Source: Flavobacteriaceae bacterium
GTDB lineage: Bacteria > Bacteroidota > Bacteroidia > Flavobacteriales > Flavobacteriaceae
Reading direction: 5' to 3'
Length of the DNA stretch: 36,081 nucleotides
Assembly: GCA_947453885.1 (NCBI GenBank)
Contig: CANGIF010000034.1
Coordinates: 1-36,081 of the forward strand
The position numbers were made by a program, and so were the translations under genes. Of this stretch, positions 1 to 7,837 are shown in pieces; within the stretch, counting starts at the first letter, position 1; every line of letters starts with the position of its first letter. The notes under the pieces are model-generated. The model was not told where the DNA came from and did not search any database. It worked only from the letters and a program-made list of their open reading frames with translations.

Positions 1-31
1 ACGTAGTATTTTTGGCATAGCATTTAAAGAA

Positions 32-71
32 AAACCCCGTTTTTGACTCTTTTTGAGCAATTTCGGGGTTT
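32..71. terminator. Probable bidirectional intrinsic terminator
   Basis: AAACCCCG at 32-39 pairs with CGGGGTTT at 64-71. A shorter inner pairing (CTC/GAG) continues the stem around a T-rich loop. T-rich sequence follows on the plus strand, and the minus strand reads TTTTTC after the stem, so it could stop transcription either way. It probably ends a gene to the left of the window. Confidence 0.6.
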
Positions 72-150
72 GTTTCTTCTAAAAGAACAATTATTTTATT
101 GATATACAAGTAATTGAGTAATTATGAATGCGCCTAAAAAATGAAATACA

Positions 151-179
151 AAAAAACCTCCAAGTTTCCTTGAAGGTTT
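151..179 (-). terminator. Terminator of tRNA-Cys
   Basis: On the plus strand AAACCT-c-CAAG (154-164) pairs with CTTG-a-AGGTTT (169-179). The A-tract at 151-156 becomes a T-tract on the minus strand right after the stem. The hairpin lies just downstream of the 3' end of the minus-strand tRNA, so it is its natural transcription stop. Confidence 0.75.
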
Positions 180-182
180 CTG

Positions 183-253
183 AGGCATCGTCCGGATTCG
201 AACCGGAGTAGGAGCTTTTGCAGAGCCCAGCCTAGCCGCTCGGCCACGACGCC
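183..253 (-). tRNA. tRNA-Cys (anticodon GCA)
   Basis: The minus strand folds as a 71-nt cloverleaf. The acceptor arm GGCGTCG pairs with CGATGCC (one G-T pair). The anticodon arm GGGCT/AGCTC encloses loop CTGCAAA, giving anticodon GCA. The T-arm contains GGTTCGAATCC. The discriminator base is T (U), as in bacterial tRNA-Cys, and CCA is not encoded. It carries cysteine to the ribosome. A TATATTTG element lies 18 bp upstream and a terminator directly follows, so it is probably transcribed alone. Confidence 0.95.
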
Positions 254-270
254 ATTTATTTAATGGAGTG

Positions 271-278
271 CAAATATA
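271..278 (-). promoter_or_regulatory. -7 element for tRNA-Cys
   Basis: The minus strand reads TATATTTG, an exact match to the Bacteroidetes -7 consensus TAnnTTTG, 18 bp before the tRNA 5' end. No clear TTTG -33 element is visible at the usual distance. An AT-rich heptamer repeat (GTTTAAA, about four copies) lies just upstream at 285-314. Confidence 0.5.
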
Positions 279-379
279 ACAAAAAGTTTAAAGTTTTAAA
301 GTTTAAAGTTTAAAAAAATAGCTTTTACTAAAATTATCCCAATCTGCAATCCAAAATCATTCATCAACAATCCCAAAAC

Positions 380-739
380 TTAATTTCTATATTCTTCCAT
401 TTCAATAGTAACTGCTTCAACATCACCGCCAATAGGTGGATTTAATTTTGAAACACTTAAAATTATTCTTGAAATTGCAGGGATTTCTTTAAAAAGGCGT
501 GTGATAATTCTATGACCAACATGTTCTAATAAATTTGCACGTACAGCCATTTCTTCTACAATTATCTTGTTTAAAACCACATAATCAACTGTGTCTTTTA
601 AATCATCCGTTACAGATGATTTTCTTAAATCAGTTTTTACTTCTAAATCTATTCTGTAATCAGATCCAATTTTAGCTTCTTCAAGTAAACATCCATGAAA
701 AGAAAATGTTCTGATATTCTGTAATTTAATAGTTCCCAT
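380..739 (-). CDS. folB: Dihydroneopterin aldolase
   Basis: FolB cleaves 7,8-dihydroneopterin to 6-hydroxymethyl-7,8-dihydropterin and glycolaldehyde, a cytosolic step of folate synthesis. The 119-residue length is typical of the single-domain enzyme, which forms a ring-shaped oligomer in the T-fold superfamily. The expected features are visible: FHGCLLEE near residues 14-21 with the substrate-binding Glu, Tyr53 in the VDYVVL segment, and Lys98 in SKLNPPIGG, which corresponds to the catalytic lysine. It lies between tRNA-Cys and the divergent glnS with no folate gene nearby, so it seems to be transcribed alone. Family assignment is firm from the full-length fit. Confidence 0.92.
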   Translation of the reverse strand: MGTIKLQNIRTFSFHGCLLEEAKIGSDYRIDLEVKTDLRKSSVTDDLKDTVDYVVLNKIIVEEMAVRANLLEHVGHRIITRLFKEIPAISRIILSVSKLNPPIGGDVEAVTIEMEEYRN

Positions 740-818
740 TTTTTTAGTATTCAGTTAAAACAAGTAAATAATATCGTTTCTATTTTCTATTCGTCTATTA
801 TCTCTCATCAATTTTTTT

Positions 819-826
819 ATCTTTGC
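819..826 (+). promoter_or_regulatory. -7 element for glnS
   Basis: TATCTTTG matches the Bacteroidetes TAnnTTTG element and ends 18 bp before the glnS ATG, leaving a short leader. A TTG -33 element is not obvious. Confidence 0.5.
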
Positions 827-844
827 TAAAATTACAAAAATTAT

Positions 845-2530
845 ATGTCAACAGAAGAAAAGTCTTTAAATTTTATTGAACAAATCATAGAAGAAGATTT
901 AAAAAACGGATTATCAAATGATAAACTTCGTTTTCGTTTTCCGCCTGAACCTAATGGCTATTTACATGTTGGACATGCAAGTGCAATTTGTTTGAATTTT
1001 GGTTTAGGAATTGATTACAATGCGCCAGTAAACTTACGTTTTGACGATACCAATCCCGCTAAAGAAGAACAAGAATTTGTTGACGCTATAAAAAAAGATG
1101 TTGAATGGCTTGGCTTTAAATGGGATTCTGAATGTTATGCTTCTGATTATTTCCAACAATTATATGATTGGGCTATAGAATTTATCAAGAACGGTGTAGC
1201 TTATGTTGACAGCCAATCTTCAGAAGAAATGGCAATTCAAAAAGGTACTCCAACAACTCCAGGAACTGATTCTCCCTATAGAAATCGTTCAGTAGCAGAA
1301 AATTTAGATTTATTTGAAAGAATGAAAAAAGGTGAGTTCCCTAATGGAACTCACATTCTTCGTGCTAAAATAAGTATGGGCGCCAACAATATGTTAATGC
1401 GTGACCCAATTATGTATCGAATTTTACACGCCCATCATCATAGAACAGGTGATAAATGGTGTATTTATCCAATGTACGATTGGGCACATGGTGAAAGCGA
1501 TTATTTAGAACAAATTTCGCATTCATTCTGCACACTCGAATTTTTACCTCACAGAGAATTATACGATTGGTTTTTAAATCAAATTTGTGATGTTACCAAA
1601 ACACGTCCGAAACAAAGAGAATTTGCACGTAGAAACCTTTCTCATACGGTAGTTTCTAAACGTAAATTACTACAATTGGTTCAAGAAAATCATGTTACGG
1701 CTTGGGATGATCCAAGAATGAGTACAATTTCTGGTATGCGAAGACGTGGTTATACACCAGCTTCCATCCGAAATTTTGCCAAAACCATTGGAATTGCTAA
1801 ACGGACCAATTTAATAGATGTTTCCCTACTAGAGTTTTGTGTACGCGAAGATTTAAATAAAACAGCACCTAGAGTTATGGCGGTTTTAAACCCTGTAAAG
1901 TTGGTCATTACAAATTATCCTGTAGGTAAAGAAGAATTTTTAGAAGCTGAAAATAGTCAAGAAGATGTAAGTTTAGGATTCCGTGAAGTACCTTTTTCTA
2001 GAGAATTATACATCGAAAGAGAAGATTTTCAGGAAGAAGCCAACAAGAAATTTTTTCGTTTGACTTTAGGAACAGAAGTTCGTTTAAAAAATGCTTACAT
2101 CATCAAAGGCGAAAGCGTTATAAAAGATGCGGCCGGAAATATTACTGAAATTCATTGTACGTATGATGAAGATTCTCGCAGTGGAAGCGGTACCGAAGCT
2201 TCTCAGCGAAAAGTAAAAGGAACGATTCATTGGGTTTCAATTCAACATGCAATTCAAGCCGAAGTTCGTTTATATGACAGACTTTTTACTCACGAAAATC
2301 CAGATGGAGATAAAGAGGTTGATTTTAAAGAATACATCAATCCAAATTCACTTGAAATCATAACTGGCCATTTAGAACCAAGTTTAGCAACCGCAAAAGA
2401 CGGCGATAGATTTCAATTCCAACGATTGGGTTATTATTGTGTGGATAAAGATTCTTCAGCAGAAAAATTAGTTTTTAATAAAACAGTTGGCTTAAGAGAT
2501 ACTTGGGCAAAAGTTGAAAGTAAAGAATAA
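845..2530 (+). CDS. glnS: Glutaminyl-tRNA synthetase
   Basis: This cytosolic class I synthetase charges tRNA-Gln with glutamine using ATP. The Rossmann core begins with PPEPNGYLHVGHASAI, where HVGH at 41-44 is the HIGH signature. The second ATP-binding signature is VVSKRKL at 269-275 (KMSKS-like). Both motifs and the C-terminal beta-barrel anticodon-binding region mark GlnRS rather than GluRS. At 561 residues it has the length of single-domain bacterial GlnRS, with no YqeY tail. A separate gltX lies at 6212-7735 in the same window, so the cell need not rely only on the GatCAB amidation route. A terminator follows the stop codon. Confidence 0.95.
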   Translation: MSTEEKSLNFIEQIIEEDLKNGLSNDKLRFRFPPEPNGYLHVGHASAICLNFGLGIDYNAPVNLRFDDTNPAKEEQEFVDAIKKDVEWLGFKWDSECYASDYFQQLYDWAIEFIKNGVAYVDSQSSEEMAIQKGTPTTPGTDSPYRNRSVAENLDLFERMKKGEFPNGTHILRAKISMGANNMLMRDPIMYRILHAHHHRTGDKWCIYPMYDWAHGESDYLEQISHSFCTLEFLPHRELYDWFLNQICDVTKTRPKQREFARRNLSHTVVSKRKLLQLVQENHVTAWDDPRMSTISGMRRRGYTPASIRNFAKTIGIAKRTNLIDVSLLEFCVREDLNKTAPRVMAVLNPVKLVITNYPVGKEEFLEAENSQEDVSLGFREVPFSRELYIEREDFQEEANKKFFRLTLGTEVRLKNAYIIKGESVIKDAAGNITEIHCTYDEDSRSGSGTEASQRKVKGTIHWVSIQHAIQAEVRLYDRLFTHENPDGDKEVDFKEYINPNSLEIITGHLEPSLATAKDGDRFQFQRLGYYCVDKDSSAEKLVFNKTVGLRDTWAKVESKE

Positions 2531-2555
2531 TTACTAAATAGTTTTTATATATTAT

Positions 2556-2580
2556 AACCCGACAGAAATGTTGGGTTTTT
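2556..2580 (+). terminator. Terminator of glnS
   Basis: AACCCGAC (2556-2563) pairs with GTTGGGTT (2570-2577), with one G-T pair and a 6-nt loop. A T-run follows. It lies 26 bp after the glnS stop. Confidence 0.8.
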
Positions 2581-2808
2581 TATTATTATAAAAATTTATA
2601 ATTAATAAGATAATTATTAATTTTAATTATTAAAAACAGCTTTCATAAATTGTGTTTAATTGATTTAAAAAAAGAGTTGGTATAAATTATCAATCTATAT
2701 AAAACCATTGATAATTTCGCTTTAAAATAAGTTTCGATGCTTTAACGGTCATTTAACACTATGTTGTTTAATAAAGCTGTATATTTATTCAAATTAAATT
2801 TCAAAATT

Positions 2809-3138
2809 ATGTCAAGTAAAAATGCAAATAGCGTTTTAGCAATTTTAGCAGGCGCTGCGATAGGAGTAGGGTTGGGAATTTTGTTTGCCCCTGATAAAGG
2901 AACTCGAACAAGAGAAAAAATTAAAGATGGTTTTGATGATTTAAAAAATCAAGCAAAATCAAAATGGGACAGCTTGGAAGATGAAACTAAAGATCAGTTT
3001 TCTAAAACTAAAGACGACTTGAAAGAAACGGTTGAAGAATTACTTTCAAGTACTAGTTATAAAGCCGAAGAAGCCATTACTTTTTTGGAAGAAAAATTAG
3101 CGGAGTTAAAAATTCAAAACGCCAAACTTCAAAAATAA
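2809..3138 (+). CDS. YtxH-domain membrane-anchored protein
   Basis: A 109-residue protein. One N-terminal membrane segment (AILAGAAIGVGLGILFAP, about residues 10-27) is followed by the YtxH-type signature LFAPDKGTRTREKI and a long charged, coiled-coil-like helix. The open frame extends upstream to an ATG at 2761, but homology begins at MSSKNANS. That ATG (2809) follows an A-rich stretch typical of Bacteroidetes starts, so I use 2809. The stop overlaps the next gene's start by one base (taATG), which indicates translational coupling. YtxH proteins are linked to general stress in Bacillus; the role here is unknown. Confidence 0.8.
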   Translation: MSSKNANSVLAILAGAAIGVGLGILFAPDKGTRTREKIKDGFDDLKNQAKSKWDSLEDETKDQFSKTKDDLKETVEELLSSTSYKAEEAITFLEEKLAELKIQNAKLQK

Positions 3139-3488
3139 TGGCTTTCGAAGAATTAAAAGAAACAACTCAAGCTATACAAGAAAATGCTAAAGCATATGTA
3201 GAAAGCAGTTTGGCTTACTACAAACTTTGGGGTTTTAAAGTAGCTATGAAGTCAACAACTTTAGTACTTAAGTTTTTCTTGATAGCACTTTGTTTGCTGC
3301 TTGTTTTATTGTTTGTTTCAATAGCAGGAGCAATGGCTTTAAGTGCTTTTTTCAATAGTTATCCTTTAGGTTTTTTGTGTATTGCAGGAATATACTTAGT
3401 ATTGGCTATACTCTTGTTTTTAGTGAAAGATAAAATTATTGAAGGACCAATTTTAGAGAAATTTTCAGAAATATTTTTTAACGACTAA
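3138..3488 (+). CDS. Holin-superfamily (Phage_holin_3_6-like) membrane protein
   Basis: A 116-residue protein with a soluble amphipathic N-terminus (about 1-35) and two hydrophobic membrane segments at roughly 44-73 and 79-98 separated by a short turn. This matches the small inner-membrane family called 'phage holin family' in chromosomes, which has no demonstrated lytic function. Its ATG overlaps the previous stop codon and the next gene starts four bases after its stop, so it is the middle gene of a tight three-gene operon. There are no phage genes nearby, so I do not read it as a prophage remnant. Confidence 0.7.
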   Translation: MAFEELKETTQAIQENAKAYVESSLAYYKLWGFKVAMKSTTLVLKFFLIALCLLLVLLFVSIAGAMALSAFFNSYPLGFLCIAGIYLVLAILLFLVKDKIIEGPILEKFSEIFFND

Positions 3489-3491
3489 ATT

Positions 3492-3746
3492 ATGGAACAT
3501 AAAAAATATTCTTCTTACGCTGCGATTGAGAATGATTTACAAATTCTTAAGCTTGAGCGTGAAATTTATTATCAAAAAATACTTTTTACCATTGATAAAG
3601 CAAAAGAGAACATTCTGCCAACTAATTCTCTTTCCTTTATTGAGAAGGTGTACAAAAATGTTTTTTCAGGAACTTATGGAACTATTTTAAAAATAGTAGT
3701 TCCTTATATCATCAACTGGTATTTAAATAGAAAAAGAGGCGAATGA
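3492..3746 (+). CDS. Small conserved protein of the YtxH/holin operon
   Basis: An 84-residue protein. The N-terminal half is charged and probably helical (KKYSSYAAIENDLQILKLER). The C-terminal half holds one hydrophobic stretch (about 62-78, TILKIVVPYIINWYL) and ends in basic residues. It resembles small Bacteroidetes proteins found with YtxH and holin-like genes, possibly DUF6327, but I recall that name only with low certainty. The spacing shows co-transcription with the two upstream genes. The stop codon lies in the loop of the terminator hairpin that ends the operon. Function unknown. Confidence 0.65.
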   Translation: MEHKKYSSYAAIENDLQILKLEREIYYQKILFTIDKAKENILPTNSLSFIEKVYKNVFSGTYGTILKIVVPYIINWYLNRKRGE

Positions 3747-3760
3747 GCCTCTTTTTTTTT
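3731..3760 (+). terminator. Terminator of the YtxH operon
   Basis: AAAAAGAGGC (3731-3740) pairs perfectly with GCCTCTTTTT (3747-3756) around a 6-nt loop that contains the TGA stop of the preceding gene. A T-run to 3760 follows. Confidence 0.9.
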
Positions 3761-3924
3761 ACACATATTTTTTTCTTAAAGGATTGGATTTAGATACTAC
3801 AATTCTTTAGAATTAGTCTGTAACATAAGCTCTGATTTGGTTTAGTTTTTATTATTTTGTTTATTGTTTTTTTAAAATTACAAAACAAAATTAAAAATAT
3901 CTTAAAATTATTCAAAAGTTATTT

Positions 3925-3932
3925 TAGTTTTG
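3925..3932 (+). promoter_or_regulatory. -7 element for the envelope operon
   Basis: TAGTTTTG matches TAnnTTTG and lies 28 bp before the ATG at 3961. No convincing -33 element was seen. The rest of 3761-3924 is AT-rich sequence with nothing else I can name. Confidence 0.45.
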
Positions 3933-3960
3933 TAAAAAATTACAAATTAATTTTAACAAA

Positions 3961-4692
3961 ATGAAAAAAACAGTACTCTTTTCCCTAGCTTACATTAGTA
4001 CAATAGCTTTTTTTAGCTGTTCTTCAAATGAATCAATTGCTTGTTATTTACCTCCCACAACCGTTTCTAGCAATTCGCCACTTGTTCCTGGAGGTACATT
4101 ACAACTAAACACCCCTTCATACGGTAATGGAACAACGTATTTATGGTCTGGTCCAAACAATTTTCAATTAACTTCACAAGATTCTACTATTTCTATTGCT
4201 AATGTAACTACTGCTATGGCTGGTTCCTATCAAGTTAAAGCGGTTAAAGGAATTTGTGCAACTCCAGAAGTTGCTTCGGTTGTTGAAATTGTTGCACCTT
4301 CTATTCCATGTAGTCCCGCAAGTAATAAAATTACTTTTCAAAGCAGTATGATTCCAAACAGTGTAACTTTTAATTCAATTATCTCTTCTACAAGCAGCGG
4401 AAACTATGAAATTAGAGCAAGTGGAGCTAATGCTGATTTAACAATTGAATTTGCTAGTTCCGCAACTCCAACAGCAGGAATCTACAGCATAAATGGAAGT
4501 TGTCCAACTTCCTTTTTGTCTAATGGACAAGTTTGTGTATCACTAAATTATAATAATCAGTATTCAAATGCACATTCAGGATCTGTTTACCTTACAAATG
4601 AAAATGGACATTTAACAGCTACTTTTTGTGATTTGAATTTCCAAATATCAACAATTACTCTTGTAGCATCAACCAAAGTAATTGTACCTTAA
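3961..4692 (+). CDS. Ig/PKD-like lipoprotein
   Basis: A 243-residue predicted lipoprotein. A hydrophobic signal peptide ends in the lipobox-like FFSC, with Cys20 as the lipidated residue, followed by SSNES. Residues about 35-110 look like an Ig-like/PKD beta-sandwich: YLWSGPNNF near 60-68 and AGSYQVKAVKG near 87-97. The second half is Ser/Thr-rich beta sequence with several paired cysteines. It is likely attached to the outer membrane, facing the periplasm or surface. It abuts the next gene without a gap and leads a three-gene envelope operon. Specific function unknown. Confidence 0.7.
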   Translation: MKKTVLFSLAYISTIAFFSCSSNESIACYLPPTTVSSNSPLVPGGTLQLNTPSYGNGTTYLWSGPNNFQLTSQDSTISIANVTTAMAGSYQVKAVKGICATPEVASVVEIVAPSIPCSPASNKITFQSSMIPNSVTFNSIISSTSSGNYEIRASGANADLTIEFASSATPTAGIYSINGSCPTSFLSNGQVCVSLNYNNQYSNAHSGSVYLTNENGHLTATFCDLNFQISTITLVASTKVIVP

Positions 4693-5283
4693 ATGAAAAA
4701 GCTATCATTTTTTCTACTTTTATTTGTCTCTTTTTCGTTTGCCCAAAATTCTTATATAATTGATAAGAAAGGTACTAAAACTATTGTTAGAGACGATTTG
4801 ACAGAAGTTATTTTAATTGATAAACGTATTTCGTACGTTATGGTAGGTAAATCTTGGGAGAAATACATAAAATTTGACGACCTTGATTATGCAGCAATTG
4901 GCTCGAGTGTTTTAAAATCATTCAATTTGAATCCAAAGAAAAAATCAAAAGTTTATTTTATATATGGAGACAAAAAAGAGCAACAACTTATAGGAGTTGC
5001 CGTTACTGTTACAACTACATCGGGAAATTTAAGCTCTTCAAAAACTTTTTATGAGTTATTAGTAATTGATTCTAATCAAAACATACTCGAAGAACTTACT
5101 ACAGATAGTGGAAATTCAAAAGGAGATATTGCAACTAGAGCAAAAATTTCTCCAATGATTAAAAAGTATTTTTCTGATTGTCCAGAAGTACTTTCAAAAC
5201 TTCAGAAATACGATATAGCAGACGAAAAAAACACAGCAATTTTAGGATTTTTCCACGACACAAATTATATTAATTGTAAATAA
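4693..5283 (+). CDS. Unknown secreted protein
   Basis: A 196-residue protein with a clear signal peptide (KKLSFFLLLFVSFSFAQ; cleavage after FAQ near residue 18). The mature part is mixed alpha/beta, Lys- and Asp-rich, with no motif I recognise. Its ATG directly follows the stop of the upstream lipoprotein gene (TAA then ATG), and the outer-membrane barrel gene begins nine bases after its stop. The three products probably act together at the envelope. There is no T9SS tail, so it is likely periplasmic. Confidence 0.6.
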   Translation: MKKLSFFLLLFVSFSFAQNSYIIDKKGTKTIVRDDLTEVILIDKRISYVMVGKSWEKYIKFDDLDYAAIGSSVLKSFNLNPKKKSKVYFIYGDKKEQQLIGVAVTVTTTSGNLSSSKTFYELLVIDSNQNILEELTTDSGNSKGDIATRAKISPMIKKYFSDCPEVLSKLQKYDIADEKNTAILGFFHDTNYINCK

Positions 5284-5292
5284 AATATTAAA

Positions 5293-5988
5293 ATGAACAA
5301 ACAAATACTACTTTTCATCAATCTATTTTTTTTAACCTTTGTTGCTTCAGCTCAAGCTCCCAGAGGTTTTTATGCTACTGCCGGTTATAGTCAGACAAGT
5401 TTAAATACATCCGATTTAGCTACTACATCAAAACCAGGTTTTTTTGCAGGAATTAATTTCAATATGGGCTATCATGAAAGCTATAATTACCAATTTGAAG
5501 CCCTTTATAGACAAAACACTATAGGTGCAAAATATGTAGATAACACTTTTTTAGAAGCCAAAGATGCCAATTTAAAATTCTCTACCGTTGAAGTAGGTTT
5601 TTATTTAAACTATTACATTTTAAAACCAGAAGAAGACAAGTTTTTTCTAGGACCACAAGCTGGTGTATTTGTTACTGTTTCTGATAATCTTGAATCAAGT
5701 AGTATAGATGAAAACGGTCAATATTATTTGCCTTATTTAGTAGATAGTAATAGTTTAACCGATTTTAGTAAAATAAATTATGGTTTAGGTCTCGGCTTTA
5801 CAGGAGGTTATAATAAATTTAGATTCGATTTTCGCTATAGTTTAGGTATGGCTAATTCCTTAAACAATGTTAAAACAAATAGTTATGACGAATTCAACAG
5901 ATATACTGGATCTTCACTTTCTGGAAAAACCAATACCTTAACTTTTGGATTGAGTTATCTCGTATTTTCAAGGACAGGTAAACGCTAA
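5293..5988 (+). CDS. Outer-membrane beta-barrel protein (PorT/OMP_b-brl-like)
   Basis: A 231-residue protein. The signal peptide ends at FVASAQ (about residue 20). The rest is a run of alternating amphipathic strands rich in Tyr, Phe and Gly (GFYATAGYSQ at the start; NTLTFGLSYLVFS at the end), as in small 8-10-strand Bacteroidetes barrels. The C-terminus carries a typical final aromatic strand. It is the last gene of a tight operon with a lipoprotein and an unknown secreted protein. A very strong terminator follows. The specific substrate or partner is unknown. Confidence 0.75.
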   Translation: MNKQILLFINLFFLTFVASAQAPRGFYATAGYSQTSLNTSDLATTSKPGFFAGINFNMGYHESYNYQFEALYRQNTIGAKYVDNTFLEAKDANLKFSTVEVGFYLNYYILKPEEDKFFLGPQAGVFVTVSDNLESSSIDENGQYYLPYLVDSNSLTDFSKINYGLGLGFTGGYNKFRFDFRYSLGMANSLNNVKTNSYDEFNRYTGSSLSGKTNTLTFGLSYLVFSRTGKR

Positions 5989-5993
5989 TTTAC

Positions 5994-6031
5994 AAAGCCC
6001 TCTAGTACAATTTATACTAGAGGGCTTTTTT
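5994..6031 (+). terminator. Terminator of the envelope operon
   Basis: AAAGCCCTCTAGTA (5994-6007) pairs perfectly with TACTAGAGGGCTTT (6015-6028) around a 7-nt loop. A T-tract follows. The 14-bp stem starts six bases after the barrel gene's stop. The remaining 180 bp before gltX is AT-rich with only a weak 8-bp inverted repeat. Confidence 0.9.
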
Positions 6032-6211
6032 TATTACGTAACATCTTATTATATTTTTTCATTATTACTAGTTGCTACTTTTAAAATTCTATTTAGAATC
6101 TTACAAATAATTTCATAAATTAAATTTACTATTTAAGATTCTATAACTCTATTACAAAACACTAAGTAACTTAACCAAAAGAATTGTAACTAAATAATAA
6201 GTTTTTTTAAT

Positions 6212-7735
6212 TTAAATTACATTATAGCAATCGCTTGTTGCAATCGCTTGTTGCAATCGCTTGATGGTTTCGTCTTTTCCAATCAGTGCTACAATATCAA
6301 AAAGATGTGGGCCTTTTAAAGCACCCACTAAACTCAAACGGAAAGGTTGCATGATTTTTCCCATTCCGATTTCGTTTTTGGTCATCCAATCTTTTACTAT
6401 GGTTTCGATATTTGTAGCTGTAAAATCAGTTATTTCGATAAGAACCGATATCAATTCTTGCATCAAAGTAGGTGTTTCGGGTTTCCAATTCTTAGCTGCT
6501 TTCTCGTCATAAGCGGTTGGTGCAACAAAGAAATAATCGGACAATTCCCAAAATTCATTGACAAAATGGGCGCGCTCTTTTATAGCAGCAACAATTTTTA
6601 TTAGCTTGCTATTCTCAATAGAAAACCCTTTTTCGGATAGGATAGGAGTAAAGGCAAGGGCTAAACTTTCGTTGCTTTGTTGTTGCAAATACTGGTGATT
6701 GAACCATTTGTTTTTCTCAGGATCAAATTTTGCACCCGCTTTGTGCACTCGGCTTAAATCAAATTTTTCAGTTAGTTCTTCTAATGAAAATAGCTCTTGA
6801 TCGGTGCCGTCGTTCCAACCCAATAACGCTAAAAAGTTGATAACTGCTTCTGGAAAATATCCTTTTTCTCTATACCCTGATGAAATGCCTTCTTCGGTTT
6901 GCCATTCTAATGGAAAAACGGGGAACCCCATTTTATCGCCATCTCGTTTGGATAATTTTCCGTTTCCGATAGGTTTTAAAATCAAAGGTAAATGTGCAAA
7001 TTCAGGCGCTTCCCAACCAAAAGCTTTGTATAACAAAACGTGTAACGGCATAGAAGGCAACCATTCTTCGCCACGAATCACATGGGATGTTTCCATTAAA
7101 TGGTCATCGACAATATTCGCCAAATGATAGGTTGGCATGCCATCGGATTTGAATAAAACTTTATCGTCTAACAAATTCGTTTCAAATTTAATATCTCCAC
7201 GGATGATGTCGTGCAGATGCAAGGTTTCATTTACAGGTGTTTTAAAACGCACTACATAAGTTGCGCCATCGGCAATTCTTTTAGCTGTTTCTGCATCAGA
7301 AATTACTAAAGATGTGTCTAGTTTTTCTCGATTGTGCCAGTTATAAATGAAGGTTTTTCCTTGTTCTTCGTGTTGTTTTCTGTGTTCATCCAATGCTTCG
7401 GAGGTATCAAAAGCATAATAAGCCCAACCGGATGCAATCAATTGGTCGGCATATTGTTTGTATATTTCTTTGCGTTCGGATTGGCGATAAGGGCCAAACT
7501 TTTCGTTTTTACCAACGGTTTCTTCGGGCGAAATTCCTAACCATTCTAAGGCTTCCATGATATATTTTTCGGCTCCAGGCACAAATCTATTTTGGTCGGT
7601 ATCTTCAATGCGAAGGTAGAAAACGCCCTTGTTTTTCTTGGCAAATAAATAATTAAATAAAGCGGTTCTTACGCCACCAATATGTAATGGTCCTGTTGGA
7701 CTGGGTGCAAAACGCACACGAACTTGTTTAGACAT
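6212..7735 (-). CDS. gltX: Glutamyl-tRNA synthetase
   Basis: This cytosolic class I synthetase attaches glutamate to tRNA-Glu. The start MSKQVRVRFAPSPTG with HIGG at 18-21 is the GluRS HIGH motif, and KLSKRDG in the middle is the KMSKS signature. The frame stays open upstream to 7768, but a TATCTTTG promoter element on the minus strand lies at 7752-7759, inside that extension. The start at 7735 (507 residues, normal family length) is therefore preferred. The C-terminus is odd: the last codons run through a 13-bp tandem repeat, and one repeat fewer would change the final residues (see findings). Confidence 0.95.
   Translation of the reverse strand: MSKQVRVRFAPSPTGPLHIGGVRTALFNYLFAKKNKGVFYLRIEDTDQNRFVPGAEKYIMEALEWLGISPEETVGKNEKFGPYRQSERKEIYKQYADQLIASGWAYYAFDTSEALDEHRKQHEEQGKTFIYNWHNREKLDTSLVISDAETAKRIADGATYVVRFKTPVNETLHLHDIIRGDIKFETNLLDDKVLFKSDGMPTYHLANIVDDHLMETSHVIRGEEWLPSMPLHVLLYKAFGWEAPEFAHLPLILKPIGNGKLSKRDGDKMGFPVFPLEWQTEEGISSGYREKGYFPEAVINFLALLGWNDGTDQELFSLEELTEKFDLSRVHKAGAKFDPEKNKWFNHQYLQQQSNESLALAFTPILSEKGFSIENSKLIKIVAAIKERAHFVNEFWELSDYFFVAPTAYDEKAAKNWKPETPTLMQELISVLIEITDFTATNIETIVKDWMTKNEIGMGKIMQPFRLSLVGALKGPHLFDIVALIGKDETIKRLQQAIATSDCYNVI
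6227..6265. repeat. 13-bp tandem repeat at the gltX 3' end
   Basis: Three consecutive copies of GCAATCGCTTGTT (the third ends GAT) lie at 6227-6239, 6240-6252 and 6253-6265. The unit length is not a multiple of three, so copy number sets the reading frame of the last residues of gltX on the minus strand. Confidence 0.9.
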
Positions 7736-7751
7736 TTTGTAAAATTTGATG

Positions 7752-7759
7752 CAAAGATA
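7752..7759 (-). promoter_or_regulatory. -7 element for gltX
   Basis: The minus strand reads TATCTTTG, matching TAnnTTTG, and lies 17 nt from the chosen gltX start at 7735. It argues against the longer start at 7768. Confidence 0.55.
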
Positions 7760-7814
7760 GGGTTTCAAAAAGAGAATTATTCCATCTGTTAATTAGATAA
7801 TTTGGATTTATTTC

Positions 7815-7822
7815 TATTTTTG
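7815..7822 (+). promoter_or_regulatory. -7 element for the PH-domain gene
   Basis: TATTTTTG matches TAnnTTTG and lies 15 bp before the ATG at 7838. It falls inside the longer open frame that begins at 7802, which supports the shorter start. Confidence 0.5.
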
Positions 7823-7837
7823 TTTCAAATATTTACT

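Larger units (their letters stand above)
1..182. other. Gene-free left edge with two hairpins
   Basis: I see no credible coding sequence in this stretch. It holds a terminator-like hairpin at 32-71 and the T-tract terminator of tRNA-Cys at 151-179, described separately. The first 30 bases are probably the tail of an intergenic region or of a gene lying outside the window. Confidence 0.5.

Noticed and set aside
285..314. GTTTAAA heptamer repeat as a regulatory element
   Set aside because: Low-complexity AT sequence without dyad or recurrence elsewhere; noted only as the flank of the tRNA promoter.
3138..3488. Prophage holin
   Set aside because: No lysis, capsid or integrase genes are nearby; the gene lies in a housekeeping operon with a YtxH protein.
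6096..6141. GAATCTTA/TAAGATTC inverted repeat after the barrel gene
   Set aside because: Eight AT-rich bases with a 30-nt loop are expected by chance in this composition.
6261..7540. Plus-strand open frames opposite gltX
   Set aside because: They are shadows of gltX codons, with no promoter and no recognisable protein features.
7736..7768. Longer gltX start
   Set aside because: The extension overlaps a TATCTTTG promoter element, and GluRS homology begins at MSKQVRV.
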